A DNA stretch of 64,000 bases from Acanthosepion esculentum (lineage: Eukaryota > Mollusca > Cephalopoda > Sepiida > Sepiidae), in assembly GCA_964036315.1 (NCBI GenBank), contig OZ038511.1, forward strand, positions 1,231,126 through 1,295,125. The letters are read 5' to 3'. This document shows, piece after piece, positions 24,651 to 37,861 of the stretch (position 1 is the stretch's first letter; each line of letters opens with the position of its first letter). The translations under genes and the position numbers were made by a program. The notes under the pieces are model-generated. The model did not search any database. It saw only the letters and a program-made list of their open reading frames with translations, and had not been told where the DNA came from.

Positions 24651-26154
24651 TTTGAATGGGGAATGATTTACTATCCTCCGCACAATATGTTCTGAGAAAA
24701 AGGATGTGTCAATGTTTGGGATTAGGGTTTAATTTCTAGTCATTTAAAGTTCATGATGATGAAAGACAAGTAATATAAATTATTTCAAAGTTAAAATCTT
24801 GAAGAACTGCAGTAATATATGATATTATTAAACTGAAAAATTGTTTTTTGAAAACTGGAGAGATGATTCTTGAAGCAATTTCTGATGTTAGAAAATTTTT
24901 AACAAACTTACTTGAAGACAAGAGACTTTTTGAATGTATTATTTTTTTGTTTCTTAACATCCAAATATTATTGTAAAGTATTTGTTAATAGTCTGGGTGG
25001 ATTGATTTATAAACTAATCTTATTTTTTGTGCTGGTTAGTAATAAAAATGCAACTATACTGCCAATTAGATTTATATGAATAATGATGATGATGAAAAAT
25101 GTTAATATGTCCTTATGTGAATACATAAAGAAGAAAGTGTAAAGATTGATTTCTTTCATTTTGTCTTTAATGTAATTCTGACTTTGCAATAATTGTCTAC
25201 AATTCTTTAATTAAAAAAGGAAGCAGCATTTAAATGGGCAAATTGTTTCATTAATGTAAAATGTCTGACTATTTTCTCAAAGGAAAACGATTGCGATTTT
25301 TGCTTTTAGTAAAAATTAAAATAGGCATCTTTCATCGTGGGACATGATGACAAAATGAACAAAATATTAATAATAGCCACAAGTATTATCAGCAGCAGCA
25401 TCCATTTTAAGAGCAATACGGCCAACAATGATGTGTAGGTATTCCATAATTTCCAATAGTTTTTAATTATAGGTTGAGTTTGTTTTTATAAAAAAACAAA
25501 ACAAAGGGAATATTAATAGTTTATATCACCAGGACAGACCCCTGAAAATGCATAGTCACAACCAAAGAGGGATGTATAGTAAGCTTAGACATATTTAGAT
25601 ATCATGACTTCACCTACTTAAATAGAAAAAAAATACATTTCCAGGATTTTTAGACTTAATTGACATGCATACACGAATTTCAAAGAAAATTTATGATCAC
25701 ATGTAGTTTTATAATGCTATCAATGGGGGTAGGAGATGTCTCCTTTCTGAGAAGCTTTTGTAATTGCCTCTTCTCCCAGTGGGTTTTTTAATCCTCACAT
25801 GTGATGAGTCTCTTTTTGTGCTTAGGTGTCCTGATGTGGCATCAAGATTCTGACTTAAGAAGAAGTTCTGCTGCCTTGGTTGATGACTTAGATTCACTTC
25901 AATTTTCTGTGGCATGATTGTATTGTTGTTTCTTCATTAAGGCTACTGGAGGTAAATATTTTCCTGAGATGATAGTATCTATCTAATAATACAGAAACCT
26001 GAATCTAAGGAGGTGTATAATATTGGGGTTACTGTATTGTCATATCAAAACCATTTCTATGAAAGCAAAAGTAGATCTTTATTTTTCCATCTCTTATACC
26101 CAATATGAAGACTCTACATTCCAACTACCACTCAAGAAAGTATCTAACTCCTTC
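24651..26154. other. AT-rich stretch, no gene seen
   Basis: No motif, RNA gene or repeat boundary recognised on either strand. Confidence 0.4.
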
Positions 26155-26580
26155 TGCTGGGATTTATCTTTTCAAGGTCAGAGTAAACCAAAAATGGAGT
26201 ATTGCAGCCATATCTGGGATGGAGATGCTCAATACTCTCCAGTTTTGATAGAGTTCAAAATCATTTATTCACTCTTGTTCAAATCCGCAACTTTTTTTTC
26301 TTCCCATAGCTGCAGCATTGCATCACTTCTCTATGACTATTTCTGTAGCAAATGTCCAGATGAGCTCCATTATTTAATTCCACCAGTTCAGACCTTTACA
26401 GCTCAGACATGCTATGGTACTTCTATGAAATCAAATCACTCTCATTTTCTCCACATTCCAAATGTCAGGAGAAATTTTCACTCATACAGCTTTTCCCCCA
26501 AGAATTGTTACTTTGTGAATTAAACTCCCATTAGACTTAACTTTTTCAAGTCAGGAGTCAGTCATTATTTATCCTCTTTA
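26155..26580 (+). pseudogene. CR1/Jockey-like LINE, C-terminal fragment
   Basis: A frame open from 26023 to 26523 carries, from about 26188, KPKMEYCSHIWDGDAQYSP, then SLLYDYFCSKCPDELHYLIP, QTFTAQTCYGT, HFLHIPNVRRNFHSYSF and SPKN. After its stop the sequence continues FFKSGVSHYLSSL. This is the region after the RT thumb in family A. The N-terminal part of the open frame (26023-26150) is unrelated. The copy is 5'-truncated, as is usual for LINE insertions, and ends near 26580 by a short TATATA tract. Confidence 0.75.
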
Positions 26581-26637
26581 TATATATAATCTTCACTTCC
26601 TACCACCTACTCTGTCATCCATATTTTTTAATCTCCC

Positions 26638-26885
26638 CTCCAAAGCAAGGCAATAAAGCCACTAAGATGCAAGGGGTTACTGAGTGTGATAGAATATGCA
26701 ACAAAAAACACTATTAAGGAGAGAGAACAATAAAAGAAGAATAATTAAGAAGACATAAGATTATGACTGACATTGCATTTAAACTTTTAAAGATCAAAGT
26801 TGACTGGGGAAGCAAGAAGCCAAAAGAGAGTTCCACAAGGGAGATGTTTGATAGAAGAAACTGTTAGCAGAGAACTTAGTCATTT
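26638..26885 (-). pseudogene. CR1/Jockey-like LINE, 3' end copy
   Basis: Minus-strand 3' terminal copy of family A. The block AAGATGCAAGGGGTTACTGA (26664-26683) and the preceding AGGCAATAAAGCCACTA match the ends at 9830, 28980 and, inverted, 47410. Further in, a degraded LWNSL...ASCFPSQL can be read near 26830-26790. It faces the plus-strand copy ending at 26580, so two family A copies meet 3' to 3'. Confidence 0.7.
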
Positions 26886-28964
26886 CAACTGCAAAATGAT
26901 GAGCTCTTGCCACTGATCTAATACAATCACATATCTCATTTGCCATAACCATTTTAACACTAGCCATCTACCTTGAGTTGCTCTCAGGCCTTGTATTTGG
27001 TGAAATTTAATATTAAAAAAGAATAAAAAAACAATTTGCAGAAGAGAAGTAAAAAATGAAATGGAGAACTGAAGAAGAAATTGAATGAATGAATCAAAGA
27101 AATGTGTATGTTGTAGTGAAGAGGGAAATAGTGGCCAAAATGAATTGGGAGGAAAAAAGAAGGAAAGGTAAGAAAATTTGAAAGGGAATATAAAATTTTG
27201 AGGAGAATGTGAAAAGACAAAATGGATGTGAGACAAAAAAAATTCATCTAAAAAGGGAAAATAAAGAATAATGAGGTAATGAGAGGGAGAGAGTTCTGAA
27301 AAGAAAAGCAAGAATAAAATTAGAGGAAAAAAAGAAAACTAAAGAAGAGATGAAGAATAGGGTGTAAAATAAAAAAACACAGTAAAGAAACACAAAAGAA
27401 CTGATTATCTGTAAAAGTGATATTTTTATATTTTGAAAAGCATTTCTTAATCAGTGAAGCCTTGTAAGACAGAACTAATCTTTTTTTCTCACTGCAAAGT
27501 TCATATCATGGTAACAACCATGGCTTATGTTGAAAAATGAACAAACTGCAATGTTAATGACAGTAGCAATCAGATAAAGAATGAAAACAAAAAAAACATG
27601 ACCCAATTCTAGAATAATGTCTTCAGTTTCTAACAAAATTCACTGTCAAGGAGGAAATGTTAAAAAAAAATCCATAGCAGTTTAAAACAAAAAAAGAAAC
27701 AAACTTTCATTTTGATTTATACAAAGATTTCAAAAAATTACTGTTGGTAAAATATATTTAATTTCCAACCAGAATGGACATTGCAGGCAATGCAATGATA
27801 ATCCTAATTAATAGAGATTTTCATTAGACCAATCAGAGAGAAACAGTTTTATCTTCACTGTTCAGTCATTTAATGGAACTAGTCTCAAGAAAGTAGTTTT
27901 AGTGTGTGATTTATTTGTTGGTTTTCAAGAATGGGAATTGAAAAAAAAATTAATCATTTGAAATATTTTGAAGACATTTCATTTGAAATATTTTACAAAT
28001 AAAATTATGGAAGTTTTTTTTATCCTTTTGGAATTTGTAGAGATGCAGAGAGAGTCGGATTGAAATTGAATAAAGATTTTGAAAAATATGAGCAGGGAGG
28101 AACTTTTGTTGTTCTGAAATAAGAATTCTCCTTTCTGCTAGTGTGTTAGCAAAGGTCTTGTTCAAATGTAGCCTAAAATAATGTTTTAGACTTCATACAA
28201 TCTAGTCCTTAATTTACAACTTCAAAGTTCTGTCTGCAAAAACATGCCTGTTTCACTTTCTACAACAATGTTTAGTCAGTGATTATTACAAATGAAACAG
28301 TAAATCAGAAGGAAAATAAAATGCTAGAAGGACTTAATGATTACTAAGACCAACATTCTCTGCTTAAGAATCAATCTTTTATATTTTGATTATTTTTTGA
28401 TTGCTTTTTTCTTCGGAAAATGTAAGACAAAGAGAAAACATACTGCATTTGAAACTTAATTTACAATTGTTTATAATTGAAGTAATTCATTAATCCGTAA
28501 TGTGGGATTGAGCGTTTGACAAGAACTTAATTTTCCAAATGAGGATAATTAAGTAATTCATCATAATTAGATGAATTGGTCTGTATTTATGGAGAAAGTA
28601 GCCTATCACTAAATGAGTTACAATTGAACTTTTGCCCAGAGATAAATCATTATGGTTGTTGGAGTTGTATTTGATCAGGTGAGAATAGAATGTCTATGTA
28701 AAGATAAATGGTAAACTTATTTGACAGTAAATGCGCTCCAAAAGTTTTTTTCTCTTGAATGAACACATGAGTTTTTATTAAGAAATGTTGTCTTATGTAT
28801 ATAAAGTTTAAATTGATAGAATCATACAGCAAAAGCAAATGATTAGTTGTAATTTACAAGAACCGGAATTTGAATATTATATTAATTTTCAGTTTATGCT
28901 AACCAAAATCATTTTTTTGTTTTAATTCCAAAGGAAAGTGATGAATTCCTATTAATTTTTTTGT
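26886..28964. other. AT-rich stretch with purine-rich tract
   Basis: The plus strand is strongly A/G-rich at about 26985-27400. The minus-strand frames there (F/S-rich) are low-complexity translation. Nothing else recognised. Confidence 0.4.
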
Positions 28965-29115
28965 AATCATTTCACCTCAAGTTAAGCAATAATGACACTA
29001 GGATGCAAGGGTTTACTGGGTGTGAAAGAATGAGATTTTAATGAGGAGAAAGGACAATAAAAGAACAGGTTTCAGGAAGACAGCAGATAGTGATTGCTAG
29101 CTGATAAAGGAGAGA
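28965..29115 (-). repeat. CR1/Jockey-like LINE 3' untranslated end
   Basis: Only the 3' terminal part of family A remains: ATTTCACCTCAAG...GCAATAATGACACTAGGATG and GCAAGGGTTTACTGGGTGTG on the plus strand, followed by the AG-rich leader of the tail (GGAGAAAGGACAATAAAAGA). Strong match to 26638-26760. Confidence 0.65.
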
Positions 29116-30314
29116 ATATATCAGGAAAATCTCTCCAAATGTAAGTTTTATTTTTTTATGTTACTATGCAAGATCAAATTGCGCCATCTATTTGTTCCTA
29201 TAAGGAGAGACAACGATAGCTTCATATAATTCAGTATAAGTACATTTTTAATAGGTGAGTTTAGATTCAGGTTTTAGCATTGCATAAGCACTTTGAAAAC
29301 TTGACTCATAACCAGATTTTTCTGAAGTTTTGCTCTTTGCCATAAGATTACAGTGCTTCTCTTGTAAGTTGTTGTTGAAAACAGCATTTCTGTAGTTTTA
29401 TACCAACTTTGACTCCGACTAACAGATCTTCTGCTATCCAGTTATATACTTGTAAAATCCAAGATACTTTCCTTCAGTGTTTTAACATCATCTGTCATGA
29501 ATCACTAACACTTGTGTAAATGTTATCTACAATTCTTTAGATTAGAATTATTATGATTATTATTGACTCAATTGAAATTTCTGAATTTTTCCTCTTGATA
29601 AATAAAACTAAAACTCAAGATACAACAGAAAAACTGAAATACATGTAAACTCAAACATGATCAAAACAATAAAGATCAAGATATTAGTCTTAGTATCTAA
29701 AAAGATCATTTCTGTAAATATGTTAAATGTTTTAAGTATTTATTTATTTCCTTTTTTTTTCAAGAAGGTCCTGAAATGAATCCAGTTTTCTGCATTAAAT
29801 TATTTGGATTTCTCTGTGATTTTTCTCTATTAAGACTTTGGAAGCTTTGAAAGTAAAGATATCTTGTGGAAATTCACAACTGGGTAGAGCTAGGAGGTTG
29901 TGTTTGGGTAACTGCTAGGCAGTGATTGTTAACAAAAAGCCTTACAGACCAGTGAAGTGAATTCAGTTCACACCGTAAGCACTAATATTGTGGACTTGTG
30001 CCAAAATAAGTTTGCCCAAGAAATTTTCAAGTCAAAAGCCCATTAGGTAGTTGCAAAGCCAACATTTACACACTACCAAATTCAATTAATGAACAATGAA
30101 AGCAAATTATGTGCAGACAAAATTTAGAGTAATAAAAGGCTTGTGTATTTATGTCCTACCAGATATGCAAATTAAGTATAAGGTGTTACCTTTTGTGAAA
30201 TGTATTTTCTATATATATTGATAGAAGCTGTATTGTACTCAACATCACTGTATTGTTCCCTGTGTAAATACTACTGATGATAATGCTAACTGTGGTAAAT
30301 AATATATTGTCACA
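29116..30314. other. AT-rich stretch, no gene seen
   Basis: No motif recognised. Confidence 0.4.
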
Positions 30315-30385
30315 TCATTTGGGTAAGTCACCACTTAATGGAGATAAATAATAACATTGTTGTGTTGGAGTGAGTCACCAAATAA
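30315..30385 (+). repeat. Flanking direct repeat, copy 1
   Basis: The block AAGTCACCACTTAATGGAGA...GAGTCACCAAATAATGG resembles 30825-30890 in the same orientation, with several differences. The two copies bracket the LINE-leader copy at 30430-30690. Confidence 0.45.
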
Positions 30386-30429
30386 TGGTGGACTCTTCCG
30401 TCATATTTGATGTATGTGGGTCAAGCAAC

Positions 30430-30690
30430 TCAGTTCCTAGAAACCAAAAGCCAAGACACCAGCATATATGATTTGATTATGGTGGTGATGGCTTTGTGCA
30501 GAACCAACCACACTTTTTGAAGGGCTGAATACAGAGACCTGGTGCACTACATGCCACAAGGTCCCCAAATGACCCTCTGCAGGTTTTGAATTCAGAGTTG
30601 TCATTCTCCTAGACCAGTTGCCATCCAAGGCTATAGAACCCAGTCTGTCCTGCTATTTACTCACAGCTAGAGGGAGAAGAAGAGATATAT
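30430..30690 (-). repeat. Detached copy of LINE 5' leader (or derived SINE)
   Basis: Reverse complement of this segment matches the plus-strand leader of the 51-55 kb LINE at about 51235-51500. Shared blocks include GGTCTAGGAGA, AAAAGTGTGG followed by TGGTTCTGCACAA, and TAATCAAATCA. LINE insertions normally keep the 3' end, so an isolated 5' leader is unexpected. It may be a non-autonomous repeat sharing this head, or a rearranged fragment. A 63-codon frame here (30437-30628) is not a gene. Confidence 0.6.
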
Positions 30691-30824
30691 CTTTCCCAAG
30701 GGAATGAACATGTATGTGAATGTAATGGATTTAACTGAAATTCAAACTTGACTCTCCAATTCCTTAATCCATGCTGCTATCCACTACTCCTCTGTACCTT
30801 CTCCACTCCACCATGCCTCCTCCA

Positions 30825-30890
30825 AATAAGTCACTAAATTATAGAGGTAAATAATATCATGTCACATTGGGTTGACCCAGATAATGGGTA
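30825..30890 (+). repeat. Flanking direct repeat, copy 2
   Basis: Blocks AAGTCACTAAATTAT, AGGTAAATAATATCATG and CCAGATAATGG correspond to copy 1 at 30315-30385. Confidence 0.45.
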
Positions 30891-33800
30891 AGCTATGGAA
30901 AAAAGATTTATTGTCCCATTTTGCATTTCCCGCATTATTGGCATTATTATATCCATGATGAGAACTTATTTCATTGGTGGGATGGAATAGCTGAAAGAAA
31001 AGAAATGACAAACATACTTTGTTCTCAGAGTTTTATACAAAATATACAAAATTATATGTGCATATTTACATGTGTCCCATGTAAAGAAAATATAACACAT
31101 ATCTACACAACAGAGTGAGAAGGAAATGAAAAAGAGAGTCTTATATGCTAGAGATTCTTCTGTATTTATAGAGAAGCCATATTTAGGATTCCAGATTTGA
31201 GAAAACTGGATTTATCCACTATATCTCTATCAAGGACATATTTCCAAAATGGGAAACGGTGAGTCTTGGGTTTTTCCCAACATGATGAAGACTAGCCAGA
31301 GATAATTTCTTAATATATCTAGGAAAGACATATTCTCAAAGGAAAACAGTGCATTGGCTTGTAAGCTGTATCATGTGGGAGCTACTTGGGGAAGGTAGAT
31401 TTAGCATCCATACAGGCAAGTAAGAGTCCTTGGCCAATCTAAAAAAGCAACTATTTGGTTTGACTCCTGGAAGCTGACTAATTGCCACAGTCATCACTGA
31501 ATGAAGAGATGTCACTAACTGGCCATCACATGATTTCATCTCAATGAAAGGGAGATAATGGTCTTTTGTATCCCTACAGTACCAGGGATACTAATGCTAA
31601 TAATAATTGTATATATGACTATTTACTTTATTTCACTGTTGTTTCACATAGTGAAAGAATTTAGATTTATTTTTTTGAAAACTTTCTGTAAATATTTCCT
31701 CTAGAAAATAAAGTGTTTGTCCAAGTCACACATTAGCATAAGTATACAAAAACCTGCACTGACATTTATAAATCAAAGATGATTTCTAGTTTTAATGGTA
31801 CATGAGTTTTTCCAAATATATATATATATATAAACACACCAACCAAAAATAATCCTCCACTAATTATCTTGTGAATTTACTCTGCTAACATTTATAGACT
31901 ATTTAAAATTACTTTATTGGTAGCCTGTTTGGGATGACCTTGATTACTGCATTTGGCCCATCTTGATTTTTGTATTTATTGCTTTTTTGACTTTTTATTT
32001 GGCTCAATCACTTTGCTTCCCTTTGTATTAAATAAAAACCATGTCATTTCCTTTAACAGAAATGTTGAGCAAATACAAACAAATTTGCTGAGTGGAGTTT
32101 TGCACATTGCTGATAGAAATTTGGAAGCATAATGGATAAAAATATTTTAGTCTTTTCCTGTTTCTTCAAATCTAAACAGTTTAAAGATTGATATATAAAT
32201 CAAAATTCCATATTTTTTGTTTGATCATCAAATATTGATATGCATATTTATTTTTGGATTGACTTTTATCCTTTGAGTAAAATATATTTTATGATTGCCT
32301 TAGAAAGTATTTTAGTTTTTACATTCTACACATAGACATACACACACTTTGACAAAGTAATGAATCAGTTCTAATCATCAATAATACAAGAATGTCAATA
32401 TTATTTTAAAATGTTCTAAACCATAATGTTATATTTGTATCTTTATAATTTGGATTCATTGAACGTTAATCACTTTGCAAAGATAGTCATAACGAGAGTT
32501 TCATGCTCATGCAATCGTCAGATGAAATGAACACAAATGGAAGAAGTAGGGACCACTTTCATGTAATCCATGACCATAAACTGCATCTCTTAAAGCATCA
32601 CAGGGAAAAAATAAAACAAAATAATTTTATTTAAAAACCCATAGAAAACCACATCTTCAGAGGGGGAAAAATAACCAAAGATAAAAAAACCTGCTGTTGG
32701 GCTTAACTAATAATGGTTGTACTAAAGGGCTGGGGGTCAATAAAAATAATTTTAAAAAATTTCAAATAAACCAGTAAGCTAGTCAGGTGGCAGGTGACAC
32801 AATATGTATTTTATATTATGTCTACACCTGTTAATTAGCTCTGTTTTTTATTAAGTATTCTGTTATTGCAGCTCAAACTTAGTATAGCAACTTTTCCTTC
32901 TAGACAAAACCTACATCTATCCCTAACATTTTTAGCTTTTAGTACATGATAATACACATTGCCTTGTTGGTGTTCTCACAGACTCACCAGATTTCAGAGC
33001 TCAACTGATATAGGCTTGGACATTTCCATGATGTCAATGTACTGTGGTGCCAACTAACATTAACTTTATATACTGCTAACCCATGACTTTTGACGCATCT
33101 TTGTAGATAGTTTACTTAGGCAGATTATAAAGTGATAAGTTAAACTGGAAATATTTTTAGAATTGTCTTTACTGAAGTCTTAAACATTTGAAAGTAAAAT
33201 AAAAGAATAAAAAAAAAAGAATGAGGTAAGATTTTGTTAAATTTCCAGATGCCTTATGTGTCTATTGTCTTTTTACAAAAAAACAAAAATTAGGCAAAAA
33301 TAAAAAAAAAAAAACATTTCTTTCATGAAATCTTATTTACTTTCCTCTTTTGTTGAAGGGAAACCAAAGTGAACAACTGTCACCATATTTTGACATTCAA
33401 AGAGAAATTCCTTCAAGCTTTTGCTAAGTTGAATAAAAGAAATCTATATTTACTGAAGCATTAGCTAATAATAACTTGATGGTTTGTGTGTTCAGAGAAC
33501 ATTTTTTGCATATATTTCACATGGATTAATGTTGTGTAACTTTTATTAATTTTCTTATATATTCTTTTGACAAAATGAAAAAGGGGAAAAGAATTTTCAG
33601 CAAATCAAAATCCGTATGGGTCATGTGTTAAACATCTATTCCTCTTGCATGGTGAGTTTTCCTTTATATTGAAAAAGTTAACGTTGCAAATGACATGATT
33701 TTTCTGAATCTTCAAAACTTTTTGGCATCTACTTGCCACAATCATTATTGGAACTTCCAAATTCTGAACTCTTCATTGTATCCAGGAAACAAAGGCAGAG

Positions 33801-35867
33801 ATTTGGGTAAAATAATGGTAAATAAATAGTATATAGTGAACAAGAATTTCCTTTGGATATATCTTGCACAATAGTATGAAAAATTGAGAAATATTTTCTT
33901 ATCTTATATATGGTATTAAAAATAGGATCAGATTAGTTAATTAAAAGTGGCAAGACATTTTAAAGAACCATCTCCAAATCTTTACAAATATAAATTGCAA
34001 ACTTATATTTTTAATAAAGACTATTGACCTTTTAAGATTTATTCTGATATAAAAATGAGAACAAATTTCTCATTTTACCAGCTTGGCACAATTCGGTAGA
34101 ACTTACATTCATTTTTCTAAAATGCAAATAAAAAGAATTGTAAAGTTGGTAGAATATTAACTAAAAGTTTGCCATGAATACTTCAAATATAATAGAAACA
34201 AATGAGGCTGCTCAGTTTCATCTTCTTAGATACCCCTCTTGTAAATCATTTTGGATAAGCCTTTTATAAATAGCAATAATTTTAGTAAAGTGTATAAGTG
34301 ACCTGTGTTCAGTAGTAAATCCTTTGTCTACATATTAACAGATATTATTTCAAAAACTAATAATTGCTTAATGATATTTTTACATCAGAAAAGCATAAAC
34401 AATTTTTCCAAATTGTACTTTGGTAAATATTTGTACAATTCTTAGTATCAATAAGAGATAAAAATACATTTATCAAAATCAACTTTGGCAAGAAGTTTAT
34501 TGACTACCCTGTGATAAATGAATGCATAGTTGTTTTGAGATGAGTGTCAAAATTTAATAGTGAATATCTATCACAGGATCAATACATTTAAGGAAAGGAA
34601 ATTCTAAAATTAATAATAGCGTTGAGAATGTTTTATGGAATAAAAACAGTAATTTTCTGTGCACTCTGCAGGTCTCACATGCCAGTGACCAGCAAGTTTA
34701 TTCATCACTGGATGCAAAGTAAATGTTACCTTCTTCCTGGTTTTAATCTCATTTTATGACATAATTGTAATCTGTTTTGATATTATTGGTGGTGATGACT
34801 CACTGTTGTCATCTATTCAAGATAAAAAGAGGAAGAAATTGAAGGAATCAATTTGTAAAAATAGCAACTGAAATTTAAATTCTGTTGGTAAATATCTGAA
34901 GATACCCCATGAATCAACTAACTTTAAATCAGAATGTTTTTCCTGTATAGTTGATAATTTTGAAGGTTTTTATACAAAGAGAATTTTTTCATGTATGTGG
35001 GTGCACAAGTACATACAATCTGGGATGCTTGAGGAAAGCAAATAGCAGGTATTGTATACTAAATTTTAAAACTTTTGAAGAGAAAGCTTCAGGATCAGTT
35101 TATTTACAAAAGTGAAAACATAGACAGTGACATTTGTGCTAAATTTAGCCCAATTGAATCAGTCCAAAGCAAAAGTACTTAAGCATTGGCCTGTGGTGAT
35201 GATAGAACAATTTGACAGTGTTTATTGGACACTCAAAATTTAGGAAGATTCTTACAATAGACTGGTTGAATGGTTCCTGGCATTAACTTTGTTTTTAATC
35301 AAATTTCATTCAATTAGAGATAATTTGTAAAATGATGCAAAATATAAGGTAGCTTTGACAGGAGCTACATTGAGAAAAAAACTGAAATTAAAGCCATTAA
35401 TGATAACTGGAAACTTGAGAAAACCAGATATCCACCGTTTGGCACAACTTCAAATAGACATTGTTAAAGGTAGAATATATTTGTGTCATTTGATAGGCAA
35501 AATTTGACCATTAATTTGATCCTTTTTTGTTTTTTTACTGATTCACTTTGTGTAAAAGAATTAAAGAGATATATTGAGGAAGAGCATTGAAAACAAGGGA
35601 TACAAGGTTTATGAATGTGCATATACAATATACAGATATTTGTTCATGCACTGCTCATATATATATATATATGTATATAGACATACATATATATATATAT
35701 CTGTTATTAGGATATCAAATCCAAAAAAAGTGGGGAGAAATGAGACAATAGGGAAAAAGCTTTTATTGACAATGCATTTTCTGAATACCTGAAGATGCAT
35801 ACCTAACTATCTAAAAAACAAAACATGTTATCAATAAAAGCTTTTCTACTCTGTCACATTTCTTTTC

Positions 35868-35893
35868 ACACACACACACGCGTGTGTGTGTGT
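35868..35893. repeat. 26-bp perfect alternating purine-pyrimidine palindrome
   Basis: ACACACACACACG followed by its exact complement CGTGTGTGTGTGT. Alternating purine-pyrimidine with a central CGCG favours cruciform or Z-form DNA. Confidence 0.9.
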
Positions 35894-37649
35894 ATATGTG
35901 AGAATTTAATTACTGGAATGACCTGTGCATATCAATTTGGTAATGAGTCAGCCAAAAGATTTTACTCACAACTGTTTCAGACATATTCTAACTTCCATTT
36001 TCTTGAGATGCAAACCAGATATGTCATTAGATACCAAATAATAGAGAAAGTTGTACTTGTTCATGTTATACAACTGGTGGAAAATGAATGAAAGGAATCT
36101 GGAGCAGCAGATTAACATTAAGTTTTTGTATGAATATTAGTAAAATTGTTTGTGAACATTATTAAAATTGCTAAGTTAAAAAGCTATTAATATGGTTTAT
36201 AATGAACATGCTATAAAGAAATCAAGTGTTTTTCAGGGGCACAAGTAGTTCACGAAAGACCTTGAAGATGGTTATCTATTTCTTTGATCATAAGGGGATA
36301 GTTTACTAAAAGTTCTTAGTGTAAGGAAAAATTGCCAATCAATTTTTTTTTGAAAGTGCTGAAATGTTACAGGAATGTGTTTAGAAGAAAAGACCCAAAT
36401 TCTGGCTTGACAAGTGGATTCTTGACCATGATAAATTCATAAGTTTCTGACAAAGAAATTCATTACAAAAATGGACCATCCACCTTATTCATTGGGCTTA
36501 ATTTCAGGTACCTAATACAAGGTGGGTTCTTAATAATTGGCATGGAGGAGCTGGAATGTTACTTAATATGCAATACATGAGAGGTTCTTAAAAGATGGAA
36601 TGAAAATCATTTAAAGAGTCAAAAAGTGTGAAATTAATTAGTGGTGTATTTTTAATAAGCTTTGCAGGGAGGTCAGAAAATTCCTCCAAAAAAGTAAACA
36701 TCATCTTCCTTCTCTTCAGCACCTAAGGACAGCTCTGTGTCATTTTTGGCTATTTCCAAATTGAAAATGGTCTGAAAGGACAAGAGTTGTTGATATCCCT
36801 TGACATCCAACAATATGTGATGATATTATTGAAAGGTATTCTGGAAAATGAGTTCCAAGAATATTTCTAGCAATAACACCATAGTCTCAGAAAGTGTATA
36901 GCTTCATGAAAGGAATACTTTGAAGGTGATAACAGTGAATCATGACCATGTAAGCAAACTTTGGTTCACAGGACCATTCTTGGAATTAAAATCACAAAGC
37001 TAAACGGGCACAAAGGAGAAGAGTCAAATTGTCCTTCACCAATCACCTAAATTAGAATGAATTGCTTGCTGCTACTTTGAAAATCAGTATCTTTTATATA
37101 AGCCTGAACACTAACTACTTGTGCATTTGTAAAATATACAACTATTTCACCCCTGATGCAAGACTCTACCACCCACATAAACAATCTATTTAATGTATAT
37201 GTATACATGAATGTATCTGCCATGAATGTATGAATTTTCATTTAACCACTGTAGACAATAAGGAAGCATCACTAACATATCAGGTTCAACGTACACAGCA
37301 GTTCACCAAAGTAACACTCAATCTCCTCAAAAGCCTATGATCTGACCTCTCCTCTCATTTAGTTGTAATTGACACTGGCTTGCATTGGACATTTTTACCA
37401 CACTAAACCCTATTGTAGGAGGCATTATTGTCTAAAGTTCAGACATAAATTGTATACTGAGAGGAATATTATTAAGGCTTAAGATTTTGAATTTTTATTG
37501 TAATATTTATGTCCCATAAACATATACAGGTTTTATTCAGGTCAAAGTTGTTATTGTCTTTCAAGATATATAATTTTATTTTCTGTCAGTGTATATATTT
37601 ATACATTACTGTCTATAAACAAATGTATTTATATCTACAGGACACATAA

Positions 37650-37650
<1 letters not shown>

Positions 37651-37724
<74 letters not shown>

Positions 37725-37741
37725 CTCTCTCTCTCTCTCTC

Positions 37742-37787
<46 letters not shown>
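37651..37787. repeat. Compound microsatellite (CA)n(CT)n(TA)n
   Basis: CA run at 37651-37720, CT run at 37721-37744 and TA run at 37746-37787. The longest CA run of the window. Confidence 0.95.
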
Positions 37788-37788
<1 letters not shown>

Positions 37789-37830
37789 CACCAAGTGGCA
37801 ACAGTTTGTTTTGTTTGAATGCAATCTTCA

Positions 37831-37861
37831 GGTGCTGACCTCAGTGTCCACTCTTATATTT
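37831..37861 (-). repeat. 31-bp dispersed repeat shared with 60500-60530
   Basis: The reverse complement agrees with 60500-60530 at 29 of 31 positions (core GTGGACACTGAGGTCA). It follows a GCAATCTTCAG block also found in the 56.9 kb foldback. Confidence 0.65.

Noticed and set aside
26984..27311. F/S/L-rich minus-strand frames that look like membrane proteins (also 39302-39707)
   Set aside because: Produced by purine-rich low-complexity DNA; no start context or family motif.
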